A stretch of 64,000 nucleotides of DNA, taken from the NCBI GenBank assembly GCA_029168955.1, contig JAPDOI010000151.1, forward strand, positions 434,001-498,000. The letters run 5' to 3'. The stretch is from Aplectana chamaeleonis. Lineage: Eukaryota > Nematoda > Chromadorea > Rhabditida > Cosmocercidae. Shown here in pieces: positions 1-9,904 of the stretch (position 1 is its first letter; each line of letters starts with the position of its first letter). The translations under genes were made by a program, and so were the position numbers. The notes under the pieces are model-generated. The model saw only the letters and a list, made by a program, of their open reading frames with translations, was not told the DNA's origin and did not search any database.

Positions 1-54
1 TTTGAAGGACAGACATCTCGGCATCTGTAAATTTGGAACATAGCTGATTTTCTT

Positions 55-327
55 CTATCTCTTCCGAATAAGTAGTTTTTTATTCACCGTTGTCTCTTCG
101 TTCAGGCCGGACTGGTCGATATTGACGAAAGATGCGATTGGGATAACGTTCATTTTTGCTCTAACCTTTGCAACAAAATCAGCGGCAGCTCTCTCGACTG
201 TTTCTTGATCCACAAATGACTTTTTTTGCACGAATCGAGTTATGCGACGCCCGGAGATTCCAACATGTCTCTTGAAGTTGTTCAGCCAACAGTGGGAGGC
301 CTTGAATCCCAAAACTGGATCAGGCAT
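55..327 (-). pseudogene. Tc5/pogo-type transposase fragment (CENP-B-like HTH to first catalytic Asp)
   Basis: The minus-strand frame encodes 90 residues. It opens with an FKASHCWLNNFKRHVGIS block and continues GRRITRFVQ, which matches the second CENP-B-type DNA-binding helix-turn-helix of Tc5/pogo/Tigger transposases. About 50 residues later comes NIDQSGLNEE. In this superfamily (DDE_1) the N-x-DQSG motif carries the first catalytic aspartate. The frame meets a stop at 55-57 and a TGA lies just upstream of the visible start near 384, so this is a broken fragment, or exons whose splice sites I cannot see. The remainder of the DDE domain would lie left of the window edge. Family identity rests on two motifs in the right order and spacing; the exact subfamily is uncertain. 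Confidence 0.65.
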
Positions 328-1612
328 TCCACGGTTAACTGCCAGAGCGAGTAACTTGTTCCAAATATGTGTTGTAATATTTTCGAATCATGTAAATTCT
401 CCAAATCAATGGGAACTCCTTGATGGGAAGCGAATCGTTGAATTCCTTGTACCCAAGTCTATTTCAACGTCGGTATGCCCAGATCGCGCAGCAAAAAGAT
501 AAAATGACATTTGGGATATAATTCTTGATCAAAATATGGAAGTTCCGTGAATTTGCAAAACAGCAACTCTGGAGAGGATTCGAACCCTGGTCTAGTGCCT
601 ACCATCAGCCATTCCTTCCTCTGCGCCGTCGATGCTGTTGTAGTCGACACCTGGGAAATCGTAGACTAGGAGGAGATCGATGGCCGTCAAACTTTCGGAG
701 CTTATAACTCCTTCAGGTCTATGTTTCGCGGCGGGTCATCAACACTGTTCCACTATGTAATGAACATTCTCACATGACATTTGATTTCTACCGTTCAGAC
801 CTACGCTTCTTATACTTCCCTTGTCAGCAGGTTTCTCCACCCCGGACTCATTCGGACTCAGTCGGACTCAGCAGGTTTTCCGGCCGACTATGACGGGGGC
901 CTAAAGGTGAATTTGATGCCTAACGATAACAGAGCGTGATAAAGGCCGTTTTACCCGAAGCATCAAGTCTCAAGTTGGCAGAGTTCATGAAAACAATGAC
1001 TGATAACGCTATCCGGCACAAGATATCAGCCCAAATTTTCATTTTCATGGATGAATCATTTAAGTTTCTCAAGTCCCCCTAACGGTTTCAAGCCACAATC
1101 AATACCAGAAATTTCCAAAATTTTGATGGCCGTAGGGGTCGCTCTGATTTCGAAAATTTACACAACGTCCCGCTTGACAGTGGTTTTACGCGCGCACACG
1201 GGTGGGGCCAATGCACTCGAGGTTTTTTTGTGTCCCGGACTCAGTCGGTTTCTCGATCAAATCTGACTGGGTATTCAGTATTTGTTCCTTAATGCTTCGC
1301 ATGTCGACCGAGATCAGCCGTTTTTTCTCGAAGAAGCCATGTCCAGGGAAAGCGTACAACGCATTCTTGAGGCAGGACTCAGATGTCGCCAGCATCGCCG
1401 GTTCCATCACCCACGTTCGCTGTACTTGACCCCGCCCCTGGAAGCCTCGCCCAACAGCTAGCGTCCCCAGATTGTTCTCAGCAAGCTGGCGATCGATTGT
1501 CGGTGTGCTACTACCATAGCCCTCGACTACCATGTAGCACGAGCTCCGATGAAATTTCGCAGCATATGATGCTGTTTGAAAAACGTGCCCCCACGATAGA
1601 GCCTCTCGATGG
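328..1612. other. No recognisable gene
   Basis: Open frames on both strands between 1186 and 1930 overlap one another and show no domain motif or splice structure. I see no repeat shared with the rest of the window. Confidence 0.4.
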
Positions 1613-1900
1613 GAGCGGTCACTATGCTTATTATCCGAATGAATCACATTCGGAAATTCGACCGGATATCCGAGATTCGGATAATCCGATATCAGAAATT
1701 TTGAACAAACGCATAATCCGAATCGAACCAATGTCCGGGAGACTGAGGAGCGGCATTATCCAAATCGATATATTATTCAGAAGTTTCAAAAGGGGCGTTA
1801 TCCGAACCGATTCATTATCCGCGAAACTCGAAAATGCATTATCCGAATCAATCCAGTATTTGAAGGATAAACTTCGGATAACGAGTATAGTGGTCACTCG
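1613..1900. mobile_element. Short inverted-terminal element rich in ATTATCCGAAT motifs
   Basis: The ends are inverted copies of one another (GAGCGGTCACTATGCTTATT on the left; the reverse complement of the right end is GAGTGACCACTATACTCGTT). The interior is filled with degenerate ATTATCCGAAT/ATTCGGATAA motifs in both orientations at roughly 25-60 bp spacing. Interspersed subterminal motifs of this kind are transposase-binding sites in hAT and P elements, so this is read as a non-autonomous DNA transposon. The open frames crossing it are by-products of the repeated motif. Confidence 0.6.
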
Positions 1901-2648
1901 AGTTGACAGCATATTCAACACGCATTGAATGCGGTGACTGTCCGAAATCTCATTTTTTTTTCATTTTTGACTACAGTCTACCCGGTCAACCCCTGAATAA
2001 TTGTTTCCAATATTACATCACTTCTATTTTGCCGTCTCTATTGTGGATTTCGCACCCTTCGGTGTAGAGGCAAAGACAAATAAAAAATGTACTCATGCGA
2101 AAATTCACTGTGAAAGTGCTTTAGAAACCAGCCTCCAGATCGTTCTCGTTGATCTGCTCAGCCTCCTCTTGAGTTATCTCCTTCGCGTATGGTTTTCATG
2201 ACCTGTTTTCTTGTCTTGGGCCGTTACCAACGTTCATCGAACCTTGAATCATAATCATATTTCGCCGAGCAAGAACACTATACCCTTCATTTCCCCGCTA
2301 CTTGCAGTCGTATTATTAGGATCGTAGATGCGGAGCGGTTGTTTTTCGAAGAATGCAACTATGAAAATGAAGGAATCATTTGAAAAACCGCATCACTTCT
2401 ATGATAGTGGTACAGAAAACTGCGAGTAGCGGGGAAATGGAGGTTAACAGCAATCGCAAGTATTCCAATTACGTATCGTGCTTCCAGGCACTCGAATAAC
2501 CTCATGAATGGAATTTTGACTGAAATCTGGTACTCTGTCCAAACTACCGTGCACCCACCGTTACGCAAAATTTCATGACAGCAGCTGCAGACGCAACTGA
2601 TTTCACGCCGAATACCTGCTACTACAGGAGGGCGACTACTACTAGCTC
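1901..2648. other. No gene; one degenerate foldback fragment
   Basis: Around 2310-2360 a stretch including GATCGTAGATGCGGAGCGGT resembles the interior of the foldback family at 11964-12124 and 44331-44514. Nothing else was recognised. Confidence 0.35.
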
Positions 2649-2843
2649 GGTGCTATGTGGCCAGGTGGGGGGAGGGGCTTATTTGTATAGCACTTGGCCA
2701 CGCCCATTTTCCCGTGCCGCAACGACTCTTCTGATTTGGCAGGGGAGAGGAATCCTGGGAAGGTGCTCAAATTTAGTGCACCACGGTGAAATGGGCGTAG
2801 CCAAGTGCATCGCGCCACAGTGCCCCCCTGGTCAAGTAGCACC
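2649..2843. mobile_element. hAT-type MITE family A, copy 1
   Basis: A 195-bp element starting GGTGCT and ending AGCACC, with inner inverted arms containing CACTTGGCCACGCCCATTTT and its complement GGGCGTAGCCAAGTGCATCG. It is flanked by ACTAGCTC on the left and ACTACCTC on the right, a 7/8 match to an 8-bp target duplication. Other copies lie at 6903-7060 and 8564-8756. Confidence 0.8.
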
Positions 2844-3140
2844 ACTACCTCATTTTAGCTTACCAAGTGGTTTGAAGAAAACAATTTTTCCCGCAAAAAT
2901 TTTACGAGAACACCCCCCCCCCAAATTTTCATTTTCTCCATGAATTTTCCAAAACTTTCACGACACCCCGGCGCGCCGAGACACAATCCTGCTCAACCCA
3001 GAGTGAGGGTCAATGCATTATATGTAAGTAGGTGCGTACAATCCTCTTTAAGAAGAATTCGACTTTCGAAATGTATGACCCACCGGGGGGTCATCTGACT
3101 ACTCTTTGAATGAAAAAAGAAGTTGGATGGAGCTCACGCT

Positions 3141-3422
3141 CATGCCGATCATTTTTTCCGCAGGGCTACCGTAACCCTCCTTTGAAATTTTTCCAAGTGT
3201 CAGCATGGTTATGAGCACATCCTAATAGCCAACAAACATGTTTCCACAATTTCAACCTCCTCGGCCACTCCCCAGTGGCTTCTCGAGGAGAGCGGTGTGT
3301 GAATGAATGCATACCGCTCCTCCGGTCTTTTATATCCCGCATGTTATGAGCGTGTGTTTACATTCGTTATCATGTTTTGTTCAAGAATGGTTACGGTAGC
3401 CCTGCGGAAAAAGTGATCGGCA
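3141..3422. mobile_element. Foldback/MITE element with about 40-bp inverted ends
   Basis: The left arm at 3141-3178 (CATGCCGATC ... GCAGGGCTACCGTAACC) is repeated in inverse at 3388-3422 (GGTTACGGTAGCCCTGC ... GATCGGCATG) with few mismatches. The loop is about 210 bp of AT-rich non-coding sequence. No other copy is seen in the window. Confidence 0.7.
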
Positions 3423-3429
3423 TGGGCGT

Positions 3430-4690
3430 GCTTTTAATCAAGCCATTCACGACCGCGTATTTCATTACGATTACGTCGAAATCGTTCGAGGCCAGAATTT
3501 TCTGAGCTCTGAAACTCAGAATTGAACTCAAATTCTGAAGATGACGCGTGTAAGGTACGCTTTTTGAGGCGCTTGACTCTCCCGATTTTGGAAGGGGAGG
3601 GATCCCCGGGTTGGTGCGAAGTTTGCTGGGTGTGAAAATACGGCACGGATGAGTTCAGACGCAATATATGTGTTCATTAGATATCAAACTCTTGAAAGTT
3701 ACGCTTAATTCTGAGTTCCACACAAAATGATACATCCAGACCTGAATTCTAAGGAGAAAAATACTCCCAGTGGCTGATATCAGCATCAAATCCCTTGTGA
3801 GTGCAATGCTGCAGACGATTATAAATTGCCACCGTCACAAAATTCTCACGGTAAACAAAATTGATGATACCCAATTGATAAAGGGTAGAGTATAAAAGAA
3901 ATTAAGAGCGGTGTGTTTCATTCACATACCGTCATCCTCCGGAGGTGAGCGGCTGAAGCTCAACACACTAGGGATTAGGGAAACAGCCTCACCGGTGATA
4001 AAGATAACAAAATATTGGGGCCTACTCATGGAAAACTCTGGCAAGAAAAACTACTTCACTTCCGTGAAAATTTTGTGCCTGTGGCAAATTATAATCCTTT
4101 CAATGCTGCCCTCGATGATACGATAACGCGCTCCACGGCGAATGCGAGGGTTAGGGTAGCACAGGATCTCGGCTGCTGAAACCCGTTTGGTATCACTACG
4201 TCGTGTCGCCGGTCGCCAGAAATATGACCTCGACCAAACGGGACGCCAGCGAGTCACCTGCCGGCGTTGGGAAGTATAAATAGCCCCCTAACGTATGCTA
4301 CGACGCCATGTCGCAGCTTCCTGCACGCACGATAGTGTTCCCTCTTACCCCGCCTCGTATTCTTACCTCCACTTGTGCCTCAATTACGATATTTCTAAAA
4401 AAACCCACTTCTCGATGTTAAAATAAAACCACCTCTCTCTGTAAAATCCGAAGTTCCACGTTCAAAAAAAGTAAAAACACCTACGTCAGCTCCTCTTTTC
4501 TCTCGCCCATCTTTCTTCGACCTTCGCATTGAGTTTTTCGCGAGGCATTTTCGCCAAATGCCTATAAATGAGGTGATGAAGAGGGATAAAATGCACCGAA
4601 GTAACAACGACTAGAGAATTCGAATAGCGGTATAGATTTTTGGAACCCGATCGGCTCCTAACGTTAAAACATGTCTGTCGAAATTACAAA
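3430..4690. other. No recognisable gene
   Basis: Short overlapping frames only. A small inverted pair occurs near 4185-4240 (ACCCGTTTGGT ... ACCAAACGGG). Nothing identifiable. Confidence 0.35.
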
Positions 4691-6116
4691 ACATGTTTAC
4701 GGCCGCATTCTTTGCGACGGGGTTGACTGCGGCGCGGTCGCGGCGCGCTTCTACTGGCGCATCGCCAGAGCACGGTTTCCGTCCTTACTTTCAGTCATAG
4801 CGGCGACCTTGTCAGTGAAAAGCAGTGCCCTATAGTGGTAATAACTGTATTGATGAAGATTCATGAAAATTTGGCACAGATTACGTCACAATCTCAATAT
4901 GGCAGAACGAGAACTGAAAGGGCTAATCAAAGTGGAATTCAAAGAGCGGTGGATACCAATTTGTTCCTTGCTTGCGTTAAGTGTCCTGCTAGTCGTGAGC
5001 GTAGTGTAAGCAAGCAAAAAGTCAAATACACTTCAAAAATAACGAAATAGTCGGGCTTGAGCTAAAAGGCAACCGACTATAAGAACATTTTATTCGGGAA
5101 AATCTACGATCCCAACGGTATTGTATTGAAACGTTTCACATTCCTAACATGTAAAATGCTTCGAATTAAATTTTCTACTTTGCTCGGGGAATTTTCGCAA
5201 GCGACTTGAAAAAAAAACCTCGACTAAGTTATATTCCTGTGGTTTGTACAACGAATTTCTCATAATTTTCTGTAACCTCGTTCTTCAAGAAACACATACT
5301 TTTTTCCGCTTCAAGAATGCACTATCCCCCATGAAAAAATTTCCGAAATTTTCTACCACCCCCGTTAGCAAGCTACCCAGTCCTGCTCGACCCTGTCGAT
5401 AGGAGCTTTTTGTAGTTGTAAGGATATTGCGGTATAGATGCAGAACGTTTCTAAATTTTTTCCATAGCTTTCAGTCACGGAGTGGGCGAAATTTTTATAT
5501 AACCGCCGAATATTCTTCGGGAACGTTTTGGACTCTCGATGGCAGCTCCCCATTAAAAAGGCTTTAATCTAATCCTACAATAGGTGGTCTGATGAGGTTT
5601 ATATTTACTACATACTTCGTTTACTATTCATTTTAACCATTTCCCCGAAAGTGACGTTTGGATCCAGTAGACGGGTACTGTGCAGTAAACAGCTCCACTG
5701 CATACATGGGCAAGAGTACTATAGGCGTTGTGAGATGTCTTCAGTTGCACCAATGAGGTATCTGCACTCGATCTCTACGGAAGCACTTAGAAAATCTATC
5801 TCTGATTTGTTAGATATATTGGCAACATCCGGTTCGAGAGCAGATTCAGAACCCGCGAGGAAAACCTTTGGCCCGTTTCATTGTGATCGTTGGCAGACAC
5901 CCTTGAAACTAGCGAAACCAATAGATGTTTCATTTATGACAGCTTTGTACAAATTGTTGATGCTTTAAAAGGGATATATGCTATTATCCCTTCACGACTC
6001 TTCCTCTTACTATGAGGAACGTGGGTGAAAACCGTGCTCTGGCGATGCGCCAGTAGGGGCGCGCCGCGACCGCGCCGCAGTCGACCCCGTCGCAAAAAAT
6101 GCGGCCCATGTTTACC
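4691..6116. mobile_element. 1.4-kb element bounded by about 95-bp GC-rich inverted repeats
   Basis: The left arm (4691-4785) contains GCGACGGGGTTGACTGCGGC and CATCGCCAGAGCACGGTTT. The right arm (about 6020-6116) is the inverted copy with a few differences, mostly transitions. The 1.2-kb core has no recognisable transposase; the longest frame, 105 codons at 5651-5968 on the plus strand, has no motif I know. Best read as a non-autonomous DNA transposon with long terminal inverted repeats. Target duplications were not resolved. Confidence 0.65.
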
Positions 6117-6429
6117 TGCGATTACCAGTGTGAACACACTTTATCGATACATTGGATTTGCTTAGGAACAGAGCGGGCCCCGAAGCTTCATACTAGCACT
6201 CCTGTGGGATAGCGCAGAAGGGAGATTTGGGCAAGAAAAGGGAGTCAACGAACGGAAGACTGACCGAAACGGAGAGAAAATCAACTGCAATAAACAATCA
6301 CAGGTGGCAAAATGGATATAATGATAATGGCGCTGGCTGGCATCCGCGGATTTAATCAAAAATTTGCACAACTCTTGAAAAACACTAGAGGGAAGAATTA
6401 GGAATTGACTAGTAACGAGAAACTAACTA
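6117..6429. other. No recognisable feature
   Basis: Nothing recognisable on either strand. Confidence 0.4.
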
Positions 6430-6680
6430 CAGGCCATAAAACGGCCAATGTCTCACCGTCGACTGCGTACCACGCGCTGCGCGACCGCACGTGCGTCGGA
6501 AGCAGACGAGTTTTGGCCGCCGCGCGACGAGTTTCGGCCGCCGCGCGGCGGCTGAAACTCGTCGCGCGGCGGCCAAAACTCGTCGCGCGGCGGCCGAAAC
6601 CCGTCTGCTTCCGAAGCGCGTGCGGTCGCGCGGCGCGTGGTACGCAGTCGACGGTGAGACATTGGCCGTTTTATGGCCTG
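6430..6680. mobile_element. GC-rich palindromic MITE family B, copy 1
   Basis: A near-complete 251-bp palindrome from CAGGCCATAAAACGGCCAAT to its inverse ATTGGCCGTTTTATGGCCTG, bordered by TA on both sides. The centre is built from repeats of a GCCGCCGCGCGACGAGTTT-like module in both orientations. The arginine/alanine-rich open frames crossing it are artefacts of this module. Further copies are at 19649-19894 and 63109-63352. Confidence 0.85.
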
Positions 6681-6902
6681 TACATACGAATTAAGGCCAA
6701 ACGAGGGAACGAGCAGAGATCAATCAATTGGGGGTGTGACGTCGACTGGCCGCGGCGAATGCGACGCCGCGCACGACATCGCACGCGAGCAGTCGCGAAC
6801 AAACAACATCCAGTGCATGGTGGCATGCCTCGGAGTCAGACCCTTTATCTCTTTCAAGCCGTACTTGGATGGGTAATTTCAGAAAAAGGGAAACAAGTTA
6901 TG

Positions 6903-7060
6903 GGTGCTATCCTAACGGGGGGGGCACTGTGGTATCGCACTTGGCCACGCCCATTTCCCCGGGACGCAACAACTCCTGATTTTGGAAGGGAAGAGAAAAC
7001 CCAGGTAAAATGGGCGTGGCAAAGTGCATCGCATCGTAACGCCCCCGCTGTGCGAAGACC
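6903..7060. mobile_element. hAT-type MITE family A, copy 2 (internally shortened)
   Basis: 158 bp from GGTGCT to AAGACC, with inner arms CACTTGGCCACGCCCATTT and AAATGGGCGTGGCAAAGTGC. It is flanked by AAGTTATG and AAGTTATA, a 7/8 match to an 8-bp target duplication. It is about 35 bp shorter than the other copies. Confidence 0.75.
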
Positions 7061-7436
7061 AAGTTATAAATGCTATAGAAGGTCTCGAAGCTTCTACTTC
7101 CGACATAATTCGACCAATGGCGTCTATTTTTGAGTGGAACTTATTTCCGTTCATCGGGTGCGCCCGGCGCGTATGCTGCGTCTCCTTCTCCCCCACACTT
7201 CCCCGCTGCCTCTCACCTCGCTGCGCACAGGTGCGCGAAGAAGCAGAAAAAAATTGGCTCCGAATTAGAGGACGCATGCGTGTGTATGTATGGTTTTCGT
7301 TTTCTTTCTAGTCTGACTCATGTACCAGGCGGCTGGCCGTGTGGGGTTGGCGGCCTCACTGGAGAATGGCGTTTCGATTAGCGTGGGGTGATCTACCTTC
7401 ACGGCCCCGTCCACTCCTCAGACTAAAATGATTGCG
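7061..7436. other. No recognisable gene
   Basis: Frames here (7130-7381) have no identifiable domain. Confidence 0.35.
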
Positions 7437-7494
7437 CGCACTCTATATACACGCACAACTGCGCACTCTTAAGGACTCTAGCACTTAAGAGACC

Positions 7495-7607
7495 GCCTGC
7501 TCCACGGCGAATTTCCACAGCGGACCGGTGCGCTCCACGGCTAATCGTTTCCGTGGGTGCGCAGTGTGGACACGCGGTCCGCTGGAAACCATTTTGATCG
7601 GAGCAGG
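7495..7607. repeat. Foldback hairpin with a GTGGGTGCGCAGTGTGG core
   Basis: The arms CCTGCTCC ... AGCGGACCG and CGGTCCGCT ... GGAGCAGG are inverted copies. The interior carries the module GTGGGTGCGCAGTGTGGACA that recurs at 9820-9897 and 24240-24320. Confidence 0.6.
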
Positions 7608-8471
7608 CTTTCTTACTTAGACAACCAGTATTCCGTTTCTACTCCACCTGAGAGTATGTCGCTCCACAGAGATCTGGAGTGAGGCCATATTGAAGCAATG
7701 ATCCACCGCTTTTTCGCGGACCTGCTTTTTTTATTTTGGAAGTTATTCCAACTTTACATGCACAAGGCTGGTAACGAAATAAGCGTTTGTTTGCCGACTT
7801 CTGGAACTTCCTTCAGGTTACAGCTAATGGTTAGGATTGAGCCGTGCTAGGCCGACCCGGAGTATTGAAAATTTGAAAAATGAACAAACTTCTCCTCTGT
7901 GATGCCCTAATAAACCTCATGTAGAACTTTCGGCGGACTCAATTACTTTGATCTACCAAGTTGTCTGATGCGTCCGAAATAAATTTTATCAAAAATCTCA
8001 AAACGGGTATCAGATTCATAATCAGCACCCCCTCCTCCCCAATCAGGGGTGTGCATTTTCCGTTTACCGATTTACCGATTTTCCGGATTTACCGGTGTTT
8101 TTCGGAAAATTTTGATTTACCGATTTACCGAATTTTTCTCGAAATTTACCGGAATTTTTACCGAAAAGAAAAAATGGGTGTTTTCGCCGATTTGGCCTAC
8201 TTCTTACTCGTATTTCACATGATTGCCACTCTTATGGCATGCCCATTGGCACGATATCCGTCTTCATCCTTATCTTTGTTACTCTTTTTTAAACTGTTCG
8301 GCTTACTTTTTAGATATTCAAACGATCTCTTCACTTTTTCTATTAAGTGCTTCTTCTTGTCGAGATATGTACCACTACGAGAAATACATATTTTATTTAG
8401 AAATGTGAACAGGTTCGCAACGCAGCAGAGGCCTGAAGCAGATATTTTAGGAAGTGGAAAAATTCTTTTGA

Positions 8472-8921
8472 GCCCCCGGACACAACACTGAATCCACTGC
8501 GCAGTTCTGGGATGACTGCATTGTGAAATTATCGTATCCACACCTTTCCTCACTGACCAATAAGGTGCTTGTGGGATGAGGGGGGGGCTGTTGTATCGCA
8601 CTTGGCCACGCCCATTTTTCCGTGCCGCAACGACTCCCCTAATTTTGGCAGGAGAGGGAAACCTCGGGTAGAGGCTCAAATTTAGTGCGGCACGGTGAAA
8701 TGAGCGTGGCCAAGTGCATCGCGCCACAGTGCCCTTCACCCATCCCACATAGCACCACCAATAAAAACTTGCGCGCGCCTCCTGGCACAGTTGAGGCGGA
8801 AAGGATGTTTCCCTCAGCTGGCCTAATTTTGAGTCACTAGAAAAAGGCCTTGACGACAGAAAATTTGAAAATGTTACTCTTTCTCAAAATCAACGTCCCG
8901 CTGATCGGGTTCAGCCATTGA
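8472..8921 (+). pseudogene. hAT transposase C-terminal dimerisation domain, interrupted by a MITE
   Basis: Before the MITE the frame reads FWDDC ... LSSLTNK. After it comes APPGTVEAERMFPSAG, then LLFLKINVPL. This is the hallmark hAT C-terminal (Dimer_Tnp_hAT) pattern: W ... P.LS.LA ... P.S.V.AER.FS.AG ... LFLK.N. The two halves are separated by the 193-bp MITE at 8564-8756 plus its 8-bp target duplication; 201 bp is a multiple of three and the two halves are in register across it. A TAG at 8838-8840 breaks the frame after the AG motif and a TGA at 8469-8471 lies upstream. The catalytic DDE part is missing, so the gene is dead. Confidence 0.8.
8564..8756. mobile_element. hAT-type MITE family A, copy 3, with perfect 8-bp target duplication
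   Basis: 193 bp from GGTGCT to AGCACC. ACCAATAA occurs immediately on both sides (8556-8563 and 8757-8764). The insertion is inside the coding relic of the 8044-9149 hAT element, so it is younger than that element. Confidence 0.9.
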
Positions 8922-9149
8922 GCTCAGTATTAAATGTAAAACTCGCTCATTATTTGTACTATCCTAATGTTTTTTAAAAAAATGATGCTTAAATAATATT
9001 GTTTATTTGTGCCATCGTATGGGATATGTACCAAAGTCGAAGTCGGAATTTTTACCGAATTTTCCGTTTTTACCGTATTTACCGAGAAAAAAATTCGGTA
9101 AAAACTTTCGTTAAAAAATTTACCGAAAAGAATTTTCCGCACACCCCTG

Positions 9150-9819
9150 TCCCCAATGGCCACGTGAGCTAAGTCGCACCAAAACGTGAAACGTTTACAA
9201 ACGGATAACGAACGACAGACGCCAGTGAAGCTTTAGGAAACTGCGAAATATACACCAATTCATTGTTCAGCACCTCCAAACATACCCCGTAGTTTAATTT
9301 CAGTAAAATTTTAAGCACTGAACTATTTCTATGTTTTCATTCCTTTCCCCCCAAAGTTACCCTCCACTCGAAATTTAGCGAAATTTTAAACAAAGTTGAC
9401 CGATGGCTAATATACCGCAGTCGAAGGAAATTTCATTGGAAATTGAAAGGTAAAAACCAGAACCTTGTGCAGCAACTCGAATAACCCTCGAGGTCAATGC
9501 AGCAAAATTTTGAACGATGACCTGCTACAGTTATCTCAAATAAGTGGCACTACTATTTCGGCAATCAACTGTAGAACACCAGTTCCGTTATAAGCGCCAT
9601 TGGTACCCCTTCTTAGCCAAGTTTGGAACGGATCATTTTCAGCCAAAGAAGCTCGAAAAATCGAAAAGTGCCATTCCGGAGATGCTTGTAAAAAATTACT
9701 AGGAACACTGAAAATGCTTGACCACGGTGAGTGTAAATAGGTTACATCATAAGGAACTTATCCGTAATTAAGAAAGACTCCACGCCAGAGAAGTATAAAA
9801 AATATTAAAAGTTTTATGG
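9150..9819. other. No recognisable gene
   Basis: After the TCCCCAAT duplication at 9150-9157 the sequence is unannotatable; no frame over 60 codons shows a motif. Confidence 0.4.
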
Positions 9820-9897
9820 CGTGGGTGCGCAGTGTGAACACGCGGTCCGAGGGGCAAAACAGCCGTGGGTGCGCAGTGTGGACACGCGGTCTCTTAA
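9820..9897. repeat. Two direct copies of a GTGGGTGCGCAGTGTG module
   Basis: The GTGGGTGCGCAGTGTGRACA...GCGGTC module occurs twice, separated by GGGGCAAAACAGCC. Nearly the same 80-bp arrangement is found at 24240-24320, so this is a dispersed repeat end rather than a local duplication. Confidence 0.7.
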
Positions 9898-9904
9898 GTG
9901 CTAG

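Larger units (their letters stand above)
8044..9149 (+). mobile_element. hAT-superfamily DNA transposon, degraded, with perfect 8-bp target duplication
   Basis: The element starts CAGGGGTGTGCATTTTCCG and ends with the inverse GCACACCCCTG. Identical TCCCCAAT octamers flank it at 8036-8043 and 9150-9157, the 8-bp duplication typical of hAT insertion. Both subterminal zones are packed with TTTACCGA/TCGGTAAA motifs, as expected for hAT transposase-binding repeats. At 1.1 kb it is shorter than an autonomous hAT (usually 2.5-5 kb). Only the C-terminal part of a transposase remains readable (8472-8921), and a family A MITE sits inside it. Confidence 0.88.
7479..9904. mobile_element. 2.4-kb inserted block with CTAGCACTTAAGAGACCGC ends
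   Basis: The left end reads CTAGCACTTAAGAGACCGC and the right end carries its exact inverse, GCGGTCTCTTAAGTGCTAG. Alternating purine-pyrimidine DNA abuts both sides (TATATACACGCACAACTGCG before 7470, and the long tract after 9905), so the block appears to have landed inside that tract. It contains the foldback at 7495-7607, the hAT element at 8044-9149 and a direct repeat at 9820-9897. No transposase was found that clearly belongs to the outer ends. Confidence 0.55.

Noticed and set aside
569..650. tRNA-like T-loop (GGTTCGAATCC on the minus strand)
   Set aside because: The T-stem pairs poorly and no D-arm, anticodon arm or acceptor stem can be formed around it.
1186..1928. Two 181-codon frames on opposite strands
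   Set aside because: They overlap each other in antiparallel orientation and partly lie in the ATTATCCGAAT element; no domain was recognised in either.
3911..4257. Overlapping 70-codon frames on both strands
   Set aside because: No motif, no splice context, and lengths expected by chance in 64 kb.
6405..7133. A 242-codon frame rich in Arg/Ala
   Set aside because: It crosses the palindromic MITE B and a family A MITE; its composition comes from the GCCGCCGCGCGACGAG module, and mirror frames exist on the other strand.
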